From Methylobacterium sp. J-030 (GTDB taxonomy: Bacteria > Pseudomonadota > Alphaproteobacteria > Rhizobiales > Beijerinckiaceae): 64,000 nt of DNA. The notes under the pieces are model-generated. The model was not told the origin of the DNA. It saw only the letters and a list, made by a program, of their open reading frames with translations, and ran no database searches. The translations under genes were made by a program, and so were the position numbers. Positions 1 through 8,536 of the stretch are shown piece after piece (the first letter of the stretch is position 1; the number at the start of each line of letters is the position of its first letter). The stretch lies in NCBI RefSeq assembly GCF_022829545.1, contig NZ_JAKSYM010000351.1:62001-126000 (forward strand), written 5' to 3'.

Positions 1-356
1 CCTTGAACGAGGGCGACGGCTTCATTCGCACCATGGTCGACCGCTGCGCCGAGGCCCGGGCGATCCTGGTGGACGGCCTGTCCCGCCTGCCCGGCGTCAC
101 CGCCGCCCCGCCGGACGGCGCCTTCTACCTGATGGCCCGGATGGGGGGCGACGAGCCGAGCCTCGACTTGGCGCTCCGCCTGCTGCGTGAGGCGAAAGTC
201 GGCGTCGCGCCCGGCACCGCCTTCGGGCCGGAGGGCGAGGGGCTGGTGCGGATCTGCTTCGCCATCAGCCCGGACCTGGCGCGGGAGGCGGTGGCGCGGC
301 TGTCGGGGGTGCTGGGGCGAGACGGGCGAACCGGCCGGGGTTCAGGTCCGGCGTGA
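1..356 (+). CDS. Pyridoxal-phosphate aminotransferase, C-terminal part (cut by window edge)
   Basis: The open frame enters from the left edge and stops at 354-356, so only the last 118 or so residues are present. They match the C-terminal small domain of class I/II (fold type I) aminotransferases: a PDGAFYLMARM-like strand, then VGVAPGTAFGPEGEG and VRICFAIS, where the Arg of VRICF is the usual substrate-carboxylate-binding arginine in this family. The catalytic lysine and cofactor site lie outside the window, so substrate specificity cannot be judged; aspartate or aromatic amino acid transamination is the family default. It converges with the downstream dehydratase gene, and a long hairpin lies between them. 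Confidence 0.85.
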   Translation, partial: LNEGDGFIRTMVDRCAEARAILVDGLSRLPGVTAAPPDGAFYLMARMGGDEPSLDLALRLLREAKVGVAPGTAFGPEGEGLVRICFAISPDLAREAVARLSGVLGRDGRTGRGSGPA

Positions 357-367
357 ATGCCGGGATC

Positions 368-395
368 CCCCTCGCCCCGCACGCGGGGAGAGGGG
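368..395. repeat. GC-rich hairpin repeat, short copy
   Basis: Inverted repeat with arms 368-380 and 383-395 (one mismatch) around a 2-base loop. Its core, CTCGCCCCGC / GCGGGGAGAG, recurs at 2609, 21195, 27745 and 50905 in the window, so it is a copy of an interspersed repeat family. Confidence 0.6.
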
Positions 396-424
396 GCGTC
401 ACGTCCTGCAATGTCGCGACATGT

Positions 425-476
425 TCGAGGGCGGAAGCGCAGCACGCCTGTCAGGCCGCTGCGTTTCCGCCCTCGA
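425..476. terminator. Bidirectional hairpin between convergent genes
   Basis: A 19-base arm at 425-443 pairs with 458-476 (a single G-T pair) around a 14-base loop. It lies between the end of the aminotransferase and the end of the dehydratase, so it can end transcripts from either side. There is no clear T tract. A perfect palindrome ATGTCGCGACAT sits just before it at 411-422. Confidence 0.6.
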
Positions 477-482
477 CAAATC

Positions 483-1409
483 TCACCGCCCCCAGCGCAG
501 CACCAGCGCATCGTTCCGCCGGGCGAGTTCGATCAGGCCGGCGCGGGTCGCCGGGTGGAGCGGCTGGATCGGCAGGCGCGCGGTCTCGTGGGCGATCACG
601 CCGCCCTCAGCCATCAGCGCCTTGCAGGCGAGCAAACCGCATTGCCGGTTCTCGTAGTTGATCAGCGGCAGCCAGCGCGCGTAGGCGTCCAGCGCCGCCT
701 CGCGGCGGCCGGCCGCGTAGGCGTCGGTGATCTGGCGGATCCCGTCCGGGTAGGCGCCGCCGGTCATCGCCCCGGTGGCGCCGGCGTCGAGGTCGGCCAT
801 CAGGGTGATCGCCTCCTCGCCGTCCCAGGGGCCGATCACGGCGTCGCCGCCCTGTGCGATCAGCTCGCGCAGCTTCGCGGCGGCCTGGGCGGTCTCGATC
901 TTGAAATAGGACACGTTGGCGATCTCCCGGGCCATGCGCGCCAGGAAGGCGGCCGGGAGCGGCGTGCCAGAGACCGGCGCGTCCTGGATCATGATGGGGA
1001 TCGCGATCGCATCCGAGACGGCGCGGAAGAACTCGTAGATGCCGAGGTCCGGCACGCGGATCGTGGCCCCGTGATAGGGCGGCATGATCATCACCATGGC
1101 GGCCCCGGCGGCTTCAGCCCGGCGGGAGCGCTCGGCGCAGACCTGCGTGGCGAAGTGCGTCGTGGTGACGATCACCGGCACGCGGCCCGCCACATGCTCC
1201 AGCACGGCGTGCATCACCCGCTCGCGCTCGTCGTCGGTGAGCACGAACTGCTCGGAGAAGTTGGCGAGGATGCAGATCCCGTGGCTGCCGGCATCGATCA
1301 TGAAGTCGATCGCCCGGCGCTGCCCGTCGAGGTCGAGGGCGCCGGAGGCGTCGAACACCGTGGGGGCGACCGGAAAGACGCCGCGATAGGGCTGGGCGAA
1401 CGAGGTCAT
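483..1409 (-). CDS. L-2-keto-3-deoxyarabonate dehydratase-like (DapA/NanA superfamily)
   Basis: A 308-residue class I aldolase-family protein. The ILANFSEQF, TTTHFATQV, MPPYHGAT and YFKIET segments are characteristic of L-2-keto-3-deoxyarabonate dehydratase (EC 4.2.1.43), which makes 2-oxoglutarate semialdehyde in non-phosphorylative L-arabinose breakdown. The lysine in YFKIE is the expected Schiff-base lysine. The start at 1409 (MTSFAQPYRG) was preferred to an upstream extension that has no homologous look. No other arabinose genes are nearby, so the physiological substrate is uncertain; related 2-keto-3-deoxy acids or hydroxyproline-derived compounds are alternatives. It is transcribed divergently from an amino acid binding protein gene. 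Confidence 0.8.
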   Translation of the reverse strand: MTSFAQPYRGVFPVAPTVFDASGALDLDGQRRAIDFMIDAGSHGICILANFSEQFVLTDDERERVMHAVLEHVAGRVPVIVTTTHFATQVCAERSRRAEAAGAAMVMIMPPYHGATIRVPDLGIYEFFRAVSDAIAIPIMIQDAPVSGTPLPAAFLARMAREIANVSYFKIETAQAAAKLRELIAQGGDAVIGPWDGEEAITLMADLDAGATGAMTGGAYPDGIRQITDAYAAGRREAALDAYARWLPLINYENRQCGLLACKALMAEGGVIAHETARLPIQPLHPATRAGLIELARRNDALVLRWGR

Positions 1410-1740
1410 GGGCGGTCCTTGTGCCGCGGAGCCAGAGGTTCCGCCCCGCGAATCACGATCTGATCGGGGCGGGCCGCCTCCTAGCACGAACGCCGCTCGG
1501 GATCGTCGCGGGGCGGAGCTGCCGGCGTGACAGGAGGGCCAGCTGAGTTTCAGCCCCGGGCCCAGAACAATCCCGACCCGGCCGGAGTAGACCGGCGCGA
1601 CGGCGCTCGGATTCGCCACGATCGATCCGCTCTCTTGCCTTGACGGCCCGACTCGATTCATTGACCGAATGTACGTGCGGGTCCGAGATCGACTTTGGTT
1701 ACCGCGAGAGATCATTGTTATCGGCGTGAGGTATTTTCGG
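1410..1740. other. Divergent intergenic region
   Basis: 331 bases between the dehydratase (leftward) and the binding-protein gene (rightward). The right third is noticeably AT-richer than the surroundings and should hold the promoter of the transporter. I see no repeat or RNA gene here. Confidence 0.5.
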
Positions 1741-2517
1741 ATGCGACGTTTCTCGACCGGTCTGGCCGCTTTGCTGGGTATCTCGGCTCTCTTCCTCGGC
1801 GCCCCCGCCCGGGCCGACGACCTCGATGCGATCCGGGCCGCCAAGACCCTGCGCATCGGCACCGAGGGCACCTACGCGCCCTTCACGTTCCACGATGCCT
1901 CCGGGGCGCTGGTCGGGTTCGACGTCGAGATCGGCCGCAAGGTTGCCGAGAAGCTCGGCGTCACGCCGCAGTTTCTCGAAGGCAAGTGGGACGGGCTGAT
2001 CGCGGGGCTCGACGGTGGGCGCTACGACGTGGTGATCAACCAAGTCGGCATCACCAAGGAGCGGCAGGCGAAGTTCAACTTCTCCGAGCCGTACATCCGC
2101 TCCCGGGCGGTACTGATCACCAAGGCCGACCGGACCGACATCGCGTCCTTCGCGGACCTGAAGGGCAAGAAGGCCGCCCAGAGCCTGACCAGCAACTTCG
2201 CCCGCCTCGCCGAGCAGTCCGGGGCGGAGCTCATCGGCACGGACGGGTTCGATCAGTCGGTGCAGCTGGTCCTCACCGGGCGGGCCGACGCCACCGTCAA
2301 CGACAGCCTGTCGTTCCTCGACTTCCGCAAGCAGAAGCCGAACGCCCCTGTGAAGATCGCCGCCGAGCAGGCCGACGCGGACGCGTCCGGGATCATCCTG
2401 CGCAAGAACAACCCCGCGCTGAAGGCCGCCCTCGACAAGGCATTGGAAGACATCAAGGCCGATGGCAGCTACGCGGCGATCGCGCAAAAGTATTTTGGCG
2501 CGGACGTGTCGAAGTAG
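1741..2517 (+). CDS. Polar amino acid ABC transporter, periplasmic binding protein
   Basis: A 258-residue SBP_bac_3 family protein. The N-terminus MRRFSTGLAALLG..APARADD is a Sec signal peptide cut after ARA. The mature part opens with LRIGTEGTYAPFTF and has VGFDVEIGRKVAEKLG and the KADRTDIASFADLKGKKAAQ hinge region, the usual layout of the cystine/glutamine/lysine binding proteins (FliY-like). The ATG at 1741 was chosen because a longer frame from 1669 would put 24 charged residues ahead of the signal peptide. It heads an ABC operon with the permease at 2705 and the ATPase at 3382. The ligand is not readable; the closest resemblance is to cystine-type proteins. Confidence 0.88.
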   Translation: MRRFSTGLAALLGISALFLGAPARADDLDAIRAAKTLRIGTEGTYAPFTFHDASGALVGFDVEIGRKVAEKLGVTPQFLEGKWDGLIAGLDGGRYDVVINQVGITKERQAKFNFSEPYIRSRAVLITKADRTDIASFADLKGKKAAQSLTSNFARLAEQSGAELIGTDGFDQSVQLVLTGRADATVNDSLSFLDFRKQKPNAPVKIAAEQADADASGIILRKNNPALKAALDKALEDIKADGSYAAIAQKYFGADVSK

Positions 2518-2608
2518 ATCGTCCGAAGGGAGCCCCGTGACGCCGCGACGCGCATCGGATTACACCGGTTCGGACCGCAGACCATGAGGCGGGAGCATCC
2601 CCGCGACC

Positions 2609-2636
2609 CTCCCTCCCCCCTCGGCGGGGGAGGGAG
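2609..2636. repeat. GC-rich hairpin repeat within the ABC operon
   Basis: CTCCCTCCCCC pairs with GGGGGAGGGAG around a short loop, between the binding-protein gene and the permease. It shares its arm sequence with the larger element at 50905-51097. A hairpin here could protect the upstream message or lower expression of the membrane and ATPase genes relative to the binding protein. Confidence 0.6.
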
Positions 2637-2704
2637 ACGCGCGGAGCCGGCCCTTTCTCCGATACAGATCTCTGAACCAAGCCCCCGGAAGGAGACGCCG
2701 CCCC

Positions 2705-3385
2705 GTGCCGCACTGGCTCGACCTCATGCTCCAGTCGCTCGGGCCGCTGCTCGTCGCAGGGTTGCGCTTCACCGTTCCGTTGACCCTGATCGCCTTCGCG
2801 CTGGGGCTCGCCCTCGGCCTCGGGACCGCCCTCGTGCGCCTGTTCGCCCCCCGTCCCCTGGCGGCGCTGGCGTGGCTCTACGTCTGGATCTTCCGCGGCA
2901 CCCCGCTCCTCGTCCAGCTCTTCGTGATCTTCTACGGCCTGCCGAGCGCCGGGATCCTGATCGACGCCTTTCCAGCCGCGGTGATCGGGTTCACGCTGAA
3001 TGTCGGCGCCTACACCTCCGAGATCGTGCGCGCCGCCATCGCCTCCATCCCGAAGGGCCAGTGGGAGGCGTCCTACGCGATCGGCATGACGCCCGCCCAG
3101 GCGCTCCGCCGCACGATCCTGCCGCAGGCGGCGCGGGTGGCGGTGCCCTCGCTGGCCAACTCCTTCATCGCCCTCGTGAAGGACACCTCGCTCGCCGCCG
3201 CCATCACGGTGCCCGAGCTGTTCCAGGCCGCCCAGCGCATCGTCGCGATCACCTAAGAGCCGCTGATCCTCTACAGCGAGGCCGCCCTGATCTACCTCGT
3301 CCTGTCCACGCTCCTGTCCGGCCTCCAGACGCTCCTGGAACGGCACCTCGGGCGCTACGGCGGCTACCTGGAGGCGCGCGCGTGA
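2705..3385 (+). pseudogene. Polar amino acid ABC transporter permease, interrupted by an in-frame TAA
   Basis: The frame starts at GTG 2705 (AAGGAG ribosome site upstream) and reads as a HisM/GlnP-type permease with the EAA loop EASYAIGMTPAQALRRTILPQA at about residues 120-145. After 183 residues a TAA occurs at 3254-3256. Beyond it the same frame continues with EPLILYSEAALIYLVLSTLL, the normal last membrane helix, and ends at 3383-3385 where it overlaps the ATPase start. The family normally has Tyr at the interrupted position (TYEPL/TFEPL), so TAC to TAA is the simplest history. The truncated product would lack its last transmembrane segment. A sequencing error cannot be excluded. Confidence 0.8.
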
Positions 3386-4143
3386 TCGCCCTGTCGGCCA
3401 TCGAGAAGCGTTTCGGCGCCAACCCGGTCCTGCGGGGCGTCGATCTCGACGTTCCGGAGGGGCGGGTGACGGCGCTGATCGGCCCGTCGGGCTCGGGCAA
3501 GTCGACGCTGCTGCGCTGCGTGAACCTCCTGGAGATCCCGCAAGGCGGCACGCTCACGCTCGGCGAGATCCGCCTCGCCTTCCGGACCGGGCACCCGCCG
3601 CCCCGGCGGGAGGTGCTCGCCGTGCGCCGCCAGACCGGGATGGTGTTCCAGAACTTCCAGCTCTTCCCCCACCGCACCGTGATCGAGAACGTCACGGAGG
3701 GGCTCGTCACCGTGGCCAGGTGGACGCCCGCGAAGGCGCGGACCCGGGCGATGGACCTGCTGGAGCGCGTCGGCCTCGCCCACAAGGCGACGGACTGGCC
3801 CGCGAGCCTCTCAGGGGGCCAGCAGCAGCGGGTGGCGATCGCCCGGGCGCTCGCGCCGTCCCCGCGCCTGCTGCTCTGCGACGAGCCGACCTCGGCCCTC
3901 GATCCGGAACTTGCCGCCGAGGTGGTGGACGTGCTGGCCGGTCTCGCGGGCGAGGGCATGACGATGCTGATGGCCACGCATGATCTGCGCCTCGCCCGGC
4001 GGGTCGCCGACCGGGTGGTGTTCCTGGAGGGCGGCGCGATCGTCGAGCAGGGCCCGGCCGCCGACCTGTTCGGACGGCCGGAGGATCCGCGCACCCGCCG
4101 CTTCGTCCGGACGCTGCTCGGCGAGGCGGCGCAGAACGGCTGA
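3382..4143 (+). CDS. Polar amino acid ABC transporter, ATP-binding protein
   Basis: A 253-residue ABC ATPase. Walker A GPSGSGKST lies near residue 35, the Q-loop follows (MVFQNFQLFPH), the signature LSGGQQQR is near residue 150, and Walker B is LLLCDEPTSALDPE, followed by the switch histidine in ATHDL. The layout matches GlnQ/HisP-type polar amino acid ATPases. The GTG at 3382 overlaps the end of the permease frame by 4 bases, so translation was probably coupled to it; with the permease stop at 3254 that coupling would be lost unless ribosomes re-initiate. The gene itself is intact. Confidence 0.88.
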   Translation: MIALSAIEKRFGANPVLRGVDLDVPEGRVTALIGPSGSGKSTLLRCVNLLEIPQGGTLTLGEIRLAFRTGHPPPRREVLAVRRQTGMVFQNFQLFPHRTVIENVTEGLVTVARWTPAKARTRAMDLLERVGLAHKATDWPASLSGGQQQRVAIARALAPSPRLLLCDEPTSALDPELAAEVVDVLAGLAGEGMTMLMATHDLRLARRVADRVVFLEGGAIVEQGPAADLFGRPEDPRTRRFVRTLLGEAAQNG

Positions 4144-4160
4144 CCGGCGCGCGGGCCGTA

Positions 4161-6152
4161 TCAGGACACCGGCCGCTCCGGGCTCGAGACCAGCCGCAGA
4201 TACACCGCGAGCGCCGCCAGGAAGACCGCGAGGCCGAGCCCCGTCGCATAAGGGCCAAAATCCTTGCCCGCGATCGCGAGCGATGCGCTGTGCCCGGCCA
4301 GGAGATCGGCGCCAGCGAGCAGCACGCCGACGCAGCTCTCCCCCACGAGGAAGCCCGATGCCAGGAGGACGCCCCGGCGGCGGGTGGCGCCCACGGCCCG
4401 ATCGACATCCCCGCCGCGGACCCGGGCGCGCAGCCGGCGCTCGGCGACCCAGCCGAGCACGCCGCCGATGGCGATCGTCATCTCCACGGAGAGCGGCAGG
4501 TACATGCCGATCCCGACCGTCAGCGCCGGGAAGGTGAGGTTGCGCCGCTTCAGCCACGTCTCCGCGGCGACCAGCACCGCCCCGAGCCCGGCCCCGATCA
4601 GCACCATGCGCCAGGGTAGCGTCCCGTGGACGATGCCGTTGGCGATCTGTGTCATCAGGGCGGCCTGCGGCGCCGGCATGGCGCTGCCCGCATCCTGCCC
4701 CGCGCGCAGCGGCCCGCCGACGAAGCCGTAGGCCTCGAAGAGCAGCGACAGGATCGGGGCGATCACCACGGCTCCGATCCCCACGCCAAGGATCAGCGCG
4801 ACCTGCTGGTGCCAGGGCGTGGCACCCAGCACCTGCCCGGTCTTCAGGTCCTGCAGGTTGTCGTTGGCGATCGAGGAGGTCGTGACGATCACGGCGGTCA
4901 GCAGCAGGGTCATGCCGGTGACGAACCGGTCGCCCTCCGGCCCGGCGGAATGGCCGAGGATCAGCGGCAGCAGCAGCGCGGTCGCCATCGTGGTCAGGAT
5001 CCCGATCCCGGAGATCGGGCTGGACGACGATCCGAGCAGGCCGGCGAGGTAGCCGCAGGCCGCCGCCATCAGGAAGCCGAACAGAACCGTGAACAGCGTC
5101 GCGGCGAGCGCCAACACGATTAGCAGGCCGCCGAGATCGGCGGGCTTCGCGAAGAGCCAGAACAGGACCGCCAGCGGCACGCTCAAGCCCAGCGTCGCGG
5201 CGCCCACCCAGGTGATCGGCAGGTCGCGCTCCTCGCGGGGATGGTCCTTGCCAAGGCCGCCGCTGCCCGAGAGCGCCGCGCGGATGCTGCCGAGGATCGG
5301 CTTCGCCAGCGAGCAGACCGTCCACACGCCGCCCACTGCGATGATGCCGGCGCCCATGAGCCGCACCTGATCGGACCAGACGGCCTCGGCCGCGGCGCCG
5401 GCGGATGTGCCGGGATCGGGCGACAGGGCGGTCAGCACCGGCACCGCGATCCCCCAGGCGATCACGACGCCCGTGAGGAGCGCGAGGCAGGCGCCGATGC
5501 CCACGAGGTAGCCGACGCCGACCAGCGCCAGCGAGAAACCCGTCCCGGCGCGGAACGCCGCCCCGCCGAGGCTGATCGCGCCGCTCAGGCCGTCGCCGAG
5601 GACCTTCAGGCCGGTGGTGGCGAATCCGATCGCCCCGGCGACGCCCGCGGCCGCCAGCAGGTCGCGCAGGCCCTGGCCGCCACCCTCCTCCTGGCCGGTC
5701 CGGAGCACCTCGGCGGCGGCGATCCCCTCCGGGTAGGGCAGGTCGCTGCCGGCCACGAGGGCCCGGCGGAGCGGGATCGAGAAGGCGACGCCGAGCAGGC
5801 CGCCGAGCAGGCACACCGCGGTGGTCTGCCAGAACGGGAAGCCGTGCCAGTGCCCGACGAGGACGAGGCCCGGCAGCGCCAGGATGACGTTGCACAGCGT
5901 GCCGGCGGCCGAGGCCTGCGTCTGCACGATGTTGTTCTCGAGGATGCCGGCGCCGCCCATCAGACGGAACGCGCCCATCGAGATCATCGCGGCCGGGATC
6001 GACGACGAGAACGTCATTCCGGTCTTCAACCCCATGTAGAGGTTGGCGGCCATGAACACGATCGTGATGGCCGCGCCGAGGGCGATGCCGCGCAGGGTCA
6101 GCTCCGCTGGACTCTCCTGCGTCTTCGGCGGCGTCGGGCTGCGGGCGTCCAT
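4161..6152 (-). CDS. OPT-family oligopeptide/metal-chelate transporter
   Basis: A 663-residue polytopic membrane protein of the OPT/YSL superfamily. Recognisable parts are the N-terminal AANLYMGLKTGMTFSSSIPAAMI, the NNIVQTQASAAG segment, the DLPYPEGIAAAEVL motif and a late SSIANDNLQDLKTGQVLGATP loop. These are typical of bacterial OPT proteins (the YSL-like branch with the NNIVQT motif), which use proton-coupled import of peptides or metal complexes at the inner membrane. About 14-16 hydrophobic segments can be counted. It stands alone and converges with the amino acid ATPase gene 17 bases away. The substrate is not predictable from the sequence. Confidence 0.85.
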   Translation of the reverse strand: MDARSPTPPKTQESPAELTLRGIALGAAITIVFMAANLYMGLKTGMTFSSSIPAAMISMGAFRLMGGAGILENNIVQTQASAAGTLCNVILALPGLVLVGHWHGFPFWQTTAVCLLGGLLGVAFSIPLRRALVAGSDLPYPEGIAAAEVLRTGQEEGGGQGLRDLLAAAGVAGAIGFATTGLKVLGDGLSGAISLGGAAFRAGTGFSLALVGVGYLVGIGACLALLTGVVIAWGIAVPVLTALSPDPGTSAGAAAEAVWSDQVRLMGAGIIAVGGVWTVCSLAKPILGSIRAALSGSGGLGKDHPREERDLPITWVGAATLGLSVPLAVLFWLFAKPADLGGLLIVLALAATLFTVLFGFLMAAACGYLAGLLGSSSSPISGIGILTTMATALLLPLILGHSAGPEGDRFVTGMTLLLTAVIVTTSSIANDNLQDLKTGQVLGATPWHQQVALILGVGIGAVVIAPILSLLFEAYGFVGGPLRAGQDAGSAMPAPQAALMTQIANGIVHGTLPWRMVLIGAGLGAVLVAAETWLKRRNLTFPALTVGIGMYLPLSVEMTIAIGGVLGWVAERRLRARVRGGDVDRAVGATRRRGVLLASGFLVGESCVGVLLAGADLLAGHSASLAIAGKDFGPYATGLGLAVFLAALAVYLRLVSSPERPVS

Positions 6153-6368
6153 CGGTCACTCGTGCTGCCGTACGGCAACTGCACAAGGGCCGGAAACTTT
6201 CCCCCACGGCGCGTCTCGAACCCGAACGGATCGCCGCCTGGGTCGATCTGCCCCGGGGTCATACCGCCGATGTGATGCAGTCGCCCGGCCCGGCCACGGG
6301 TTGCGTGAGGGACAGCCCGCGTCGAACGCAAGCCCGCGCCGGTGCCTCCTCCCGCCCGGAATCCCGTC

Positions 6369-6818
6369 GTGTCCAAGTGGTACCTCTACGGCTTCGCCCT
6401 GCTGGCCGGCATCGCCAACGCCATCGAGCCCGGGCAGAACGCGACCCTGGCCAAGGCCACCGGGCAGCCGATGCTGGCGGGCATCTTCTGCTTCGCGCTG
6501 GCGATCCTGTGTCTCCTCGGCATCATGGCCTTCGTCGGGCGGCGGGACCGGCAGGCTGCCGAGCCGGCCAGCCCCGTGCCCTGGTGGGCGTGGCCCGGCG
6601 GCCTCCTCGGCGCGGCGGTCGTCCTGGCGCAGCTCTACGTCTCGGAGCAGATCGGCGCCGCGCCGTTCCTGGGCTGCGTGATCACGGCGGGCGTGGTCGG
6701 CTCGATCGTCCTCGATCATTACGCCCTCGTCGGCTTCGAGGAGCACAAGGCGAGCCGCTGGCGCATCCTCGGTGGCGTCGTGATGATCGCGGGCGTCGCC
6801 CTCGTTGCGGCTTTCTGA
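6369..6818 (+). CDS. YdcZ-type (DMT superfamily, DUF606) membrane protein 1
   Basis: About 149 residues with four to five hydrophobic segments: WYLYGFALLAGIANAIEPGQN, MLAGIFCFALAILCLLGIMAF, VPWWAWPGGLLGAAVVLAQL and the C-terminal RILGGVVMIAGVALVAAF. This is the half-size YdcZ pattern of the drug/metabolite transporter superfamily, whose substrates are mostly unknown. The GTG at 6369 is preferred because the paralog at 6865 begins at the equivalent position; an alternative GTG at 6342 would add nine residues. It is followed after 46 bases by a paralog, suggesting a heterodimer. Confidence 0.72.
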   Translation: MSKWYLYGFALLAGIANAIEPGQNATLAKATGQPMLAGIFCFALAILCLLGIMAFVGRRDRQAAEPASPVPWWAWPGGLLGAAVVLAQLYVSEQIGAAPFLGCVITAGVVGSIVLDHYALVGFEEHKASRWRILGGVVMIAGVALVAAF

Positions 6819-6864
6819 CAGGTCCAGCCGCTGCGACCCCCGCCCACCCAACCAGGATGCGATC

Positions 6865-7308
6865 ATGATCTTCCTCTACGGCGTCGCCCTGCTGGCAGGG
6901 CTCGCCAGCGCGGTCGAACCGGGCCAAAACGCGGGGCTCGCTAAGTCCCTCGGGCGGCCGCTCCTGGCGGGCGTGGTCAGCCTCCTGGTCAGCATCGCCA
7001 CGATCGCGATGGTCATGCTGGTGGTCGGACAGGGCGGGATTCCGGGGCTCGACCGGCTCGAGCAGGTGCCCTGGTGGGCCTGGCTCGGCGGGCTGATGAG
7101 CGCGGGCCTCACGGCGGCGCAGCTCTACCTGTCGAAGGCGATCGGTGCGGCGACCTTCCTTGGCCTGATCGTTACGGCAGGCGTCATCACCTCGATCCTC
7201 CTCGACCATTTCGGGCTGGTGGGCTTCAAGGTCCACCCGGCGGGCCTGTGGCGAATCCTTGGGGGCGCCCTGATGATCGGCGGCGTCGGCCTCGTCGCCC
7301 GGTTCTGA
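6865..7308 (+). CDS. YdcZ-type (DMT superfamily, DUF606) membrane protein 2
   Basis: 147 residues, clearly paralogous to the preceding gene: both share an LLAGxAxAxEPGQNAxLAK start, the VPWWAW motif, AAQLYxSxxIGAAxFLG and a final GG-rich hydrophobic helix. Start ATG 6865 gives MIFLYGVALLAG. Paired small DMT proteins of this kind commonly work as two-component transporters, so a joint role with its neighbour is inferred. A 14-base perfect palindrome, TGAGGCCGGCCTCA (7306-7319), covers the stop codon and could act as a weak terminator. Confidence 0.75.
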   Translation: MIFLYGVALLAGLASAVEPGQNAGLAKSLGRPLLAGVVSLLVSIATIAMVMLVVGQGGIPGLDRLEQVPWWAWLGGLMSAGLTAAQLYLSKAIGAATFLGLIVTAGVITSILLDHFGLVGFKVHPAGLWRILGGALMIGGVGLVARF

Positions 7309-7385
7309 GGCCGGCCTCAGCGTCGGGATCCGTCTCCGCCGCTTGGGCGTTTCCTTAAATCGCTACCCCTGCCCGGAGGCATGCC

Positions 7386-7610
7386 GTGGGGCTCGCCGCT
7401 TTCGCCTTCTTCGTGATCCCCTGGATGGCCGTCGCCGCCTGGCTGTTCCTGAGGCCCGGGGGCTTCCGGCAGGGCGTCCCATCGGCCCCCTGGCGCCCGC
7501 TGGCGGATTACCCGCCGCCGGGACGGGACCAGCAGCGCGCCGCCGAGACGCAGAGCCTCGAATCCGGCGCAGCCCACGACGGCAAGCACGCGCCGATCGA
7601 GGTCGCCTGA
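7386..7610 (+). CDS. Small hypothetical membrane-anchored protein
   Basis: 74 residues from GTG 7386. Residues 1-23 form one hydrophobic helix (MGLAAFAFFVIPWMAVAAWLF) followed by a polar, proline- and glutamine-rich tail, so a single-pass inner-membrane protein with a short soluble tail is predicted. I do not recognise a family. It converges with egtD: the two stop codons lie within the palindrome TGACGTCA (7608-7615). Confidence 0.45.
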   Translation: MGLAAFAFFVIPWMAVAAWLFLRPGGFRQGVPSAPWRPLADYPPPGRDQQRAAETQSLESGAAHDGKHAPIEVA

Positions 7611-7612
7611 CG

Positions 7613-8536
7613 TCAGCCTTCGGCCTGCAACAGGTGCAGGCTGAAGCTGCCGCCCTCGGCCCGCCAGAGGGCGCGCGGCTGCCAGCCGGCATGACGCGCG
7701 AGCGCCTGGAACGCATCCGCCGTGTACTTGTGCGAGGTGTCGGTCCGGATGCTCTCGGAGGCCGCGAAGGGGATGGCCTGTCCGCCGAGCCGGTAGGTGC
7801 CGGGCCGGGCCGTCACGAGGTGCGCCTCGACGCGGAACGGATCCGGCCGAAGGCGGATCTCGTGGCGGAAATTGTCGATGTCGAAATCCGCCCCGCATTC
7901 GCGGTTGAGCCGGGTCAGGATATTGCGGTGGAACGCCGCCATCAGCCCATCGGCGGCACCGTAGGCGCGCTGCAGGCGCTCGGGGTCGGTCGTCCCGTCG
8001 GCACCCACGAGAAACAGGCCGGGCCCGAGCGTCGTCCGCGCCCGCTCCAGGAACCGACCGGCCTCGCTCGGGTCGAAATTTCCGATGCTCGTGCCCGGGT
8101 AGAAGCCCAGGATTCCACCCGGCCCCGGACGGATCGGCAGTTCCACCGGCGCGGCGTAATCGGCACAGAGCGGCACCATGGCGATGCCGGGATAATCCGA
8201 GGCGAGCCGCCGGATCGCCGCCTCCAGATACGCGCCCGAGATGTCGATGGCCACGTAGGCGGCGGGGTCGGTCAGCGCATCGAGGAGGGTGCGGATCTTG
8301 CGGCTCGCACCGCTGCCGAACTCGACCACGGTCGCGCCCCGCCCGACTTGGCGCGCCACCTCGGCAGCGACCCGGGGGAGAAGCGCGGTCTCCTGGGCCG
8401 TCGGGTAGTAATCGGCGCTGTGGCAGATCCGGTCGAACAGCTCCGAGCCGGTCTCGTCCCAGAGGTATTTTCCAGGCAGCGTCTTGGGCGCAGCGGTCAG
8501 CCCCGCAAGCGCGTCGCAGAGAATGGCGTCGCTCAT
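7613..8536 (-). CDS. egtD: L-histidine N-alpha-methyltransferase (ergothioneine biosynthesis)
   Basis: 307 residues of the EgtD/DUF2260 family. Motifs include LPGKYLWDETGSELFDRICHSADYYPTA near the N-terminus, the SAM-binding VVEFGSGASRKIRTLLDAL, the LGFYPGTSIGNFDPSEA segment, the histidine-pocket stretch AAFHRNILTRLNRECGADFD and a late ESIRTDTSHKYT. EgtD trimethylates histidine to hercynine, the first step of ergothioneine synthesis. The usual partner EgtB (sulfoxide synthase) is not in the window. The gene overlaps by 4 bases (ATGA) with the upstream methyltransferase, so the two are translationally coupled. Confidence 0.92.
   Translation of the reverse strand: MSDAILCDALAGLTAAPKTLPGKYLWDETGSELFDRICHSADYYPTAQETALLPRVAAEVARQVGRGATVVEFGSGASRKIRTLLDALTDPAAYVAIDISGAYLEAAIRRLASDYPGIAMVPLCADYAAPVELPIRPGPGGILGFYPGTSIGNFDPSEAGRFLERARTTLGPGLFLVGADGTTDPERLQRAYGAADGLMAAFHRNILTRLNRECGADFDIDNFRHEIRLRPDPFRVEAHLVTARPGTYRLGGQAIPFAASESIRTDTSHKYTADAFQALARHAGWQPRALWRAEGGSFSLHLLQAEG

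Noticed and set aside
357..1463. Long plus-strand frame (about 368 codons) opposite the dehydratase gene
   Set aside because: Composition is Arg/Gly/His-rich shadow coding typical of GC-rich DNA, while the minus strand gives a clear dehydratase-family protein.
3811..6207. Minus-strand frame of about 798 codons overlapping the OPT transporter
   Set aside because: Arg/Pro/Gly-rich and without motifs; it is the shifted frame of the OPT transporter gene.
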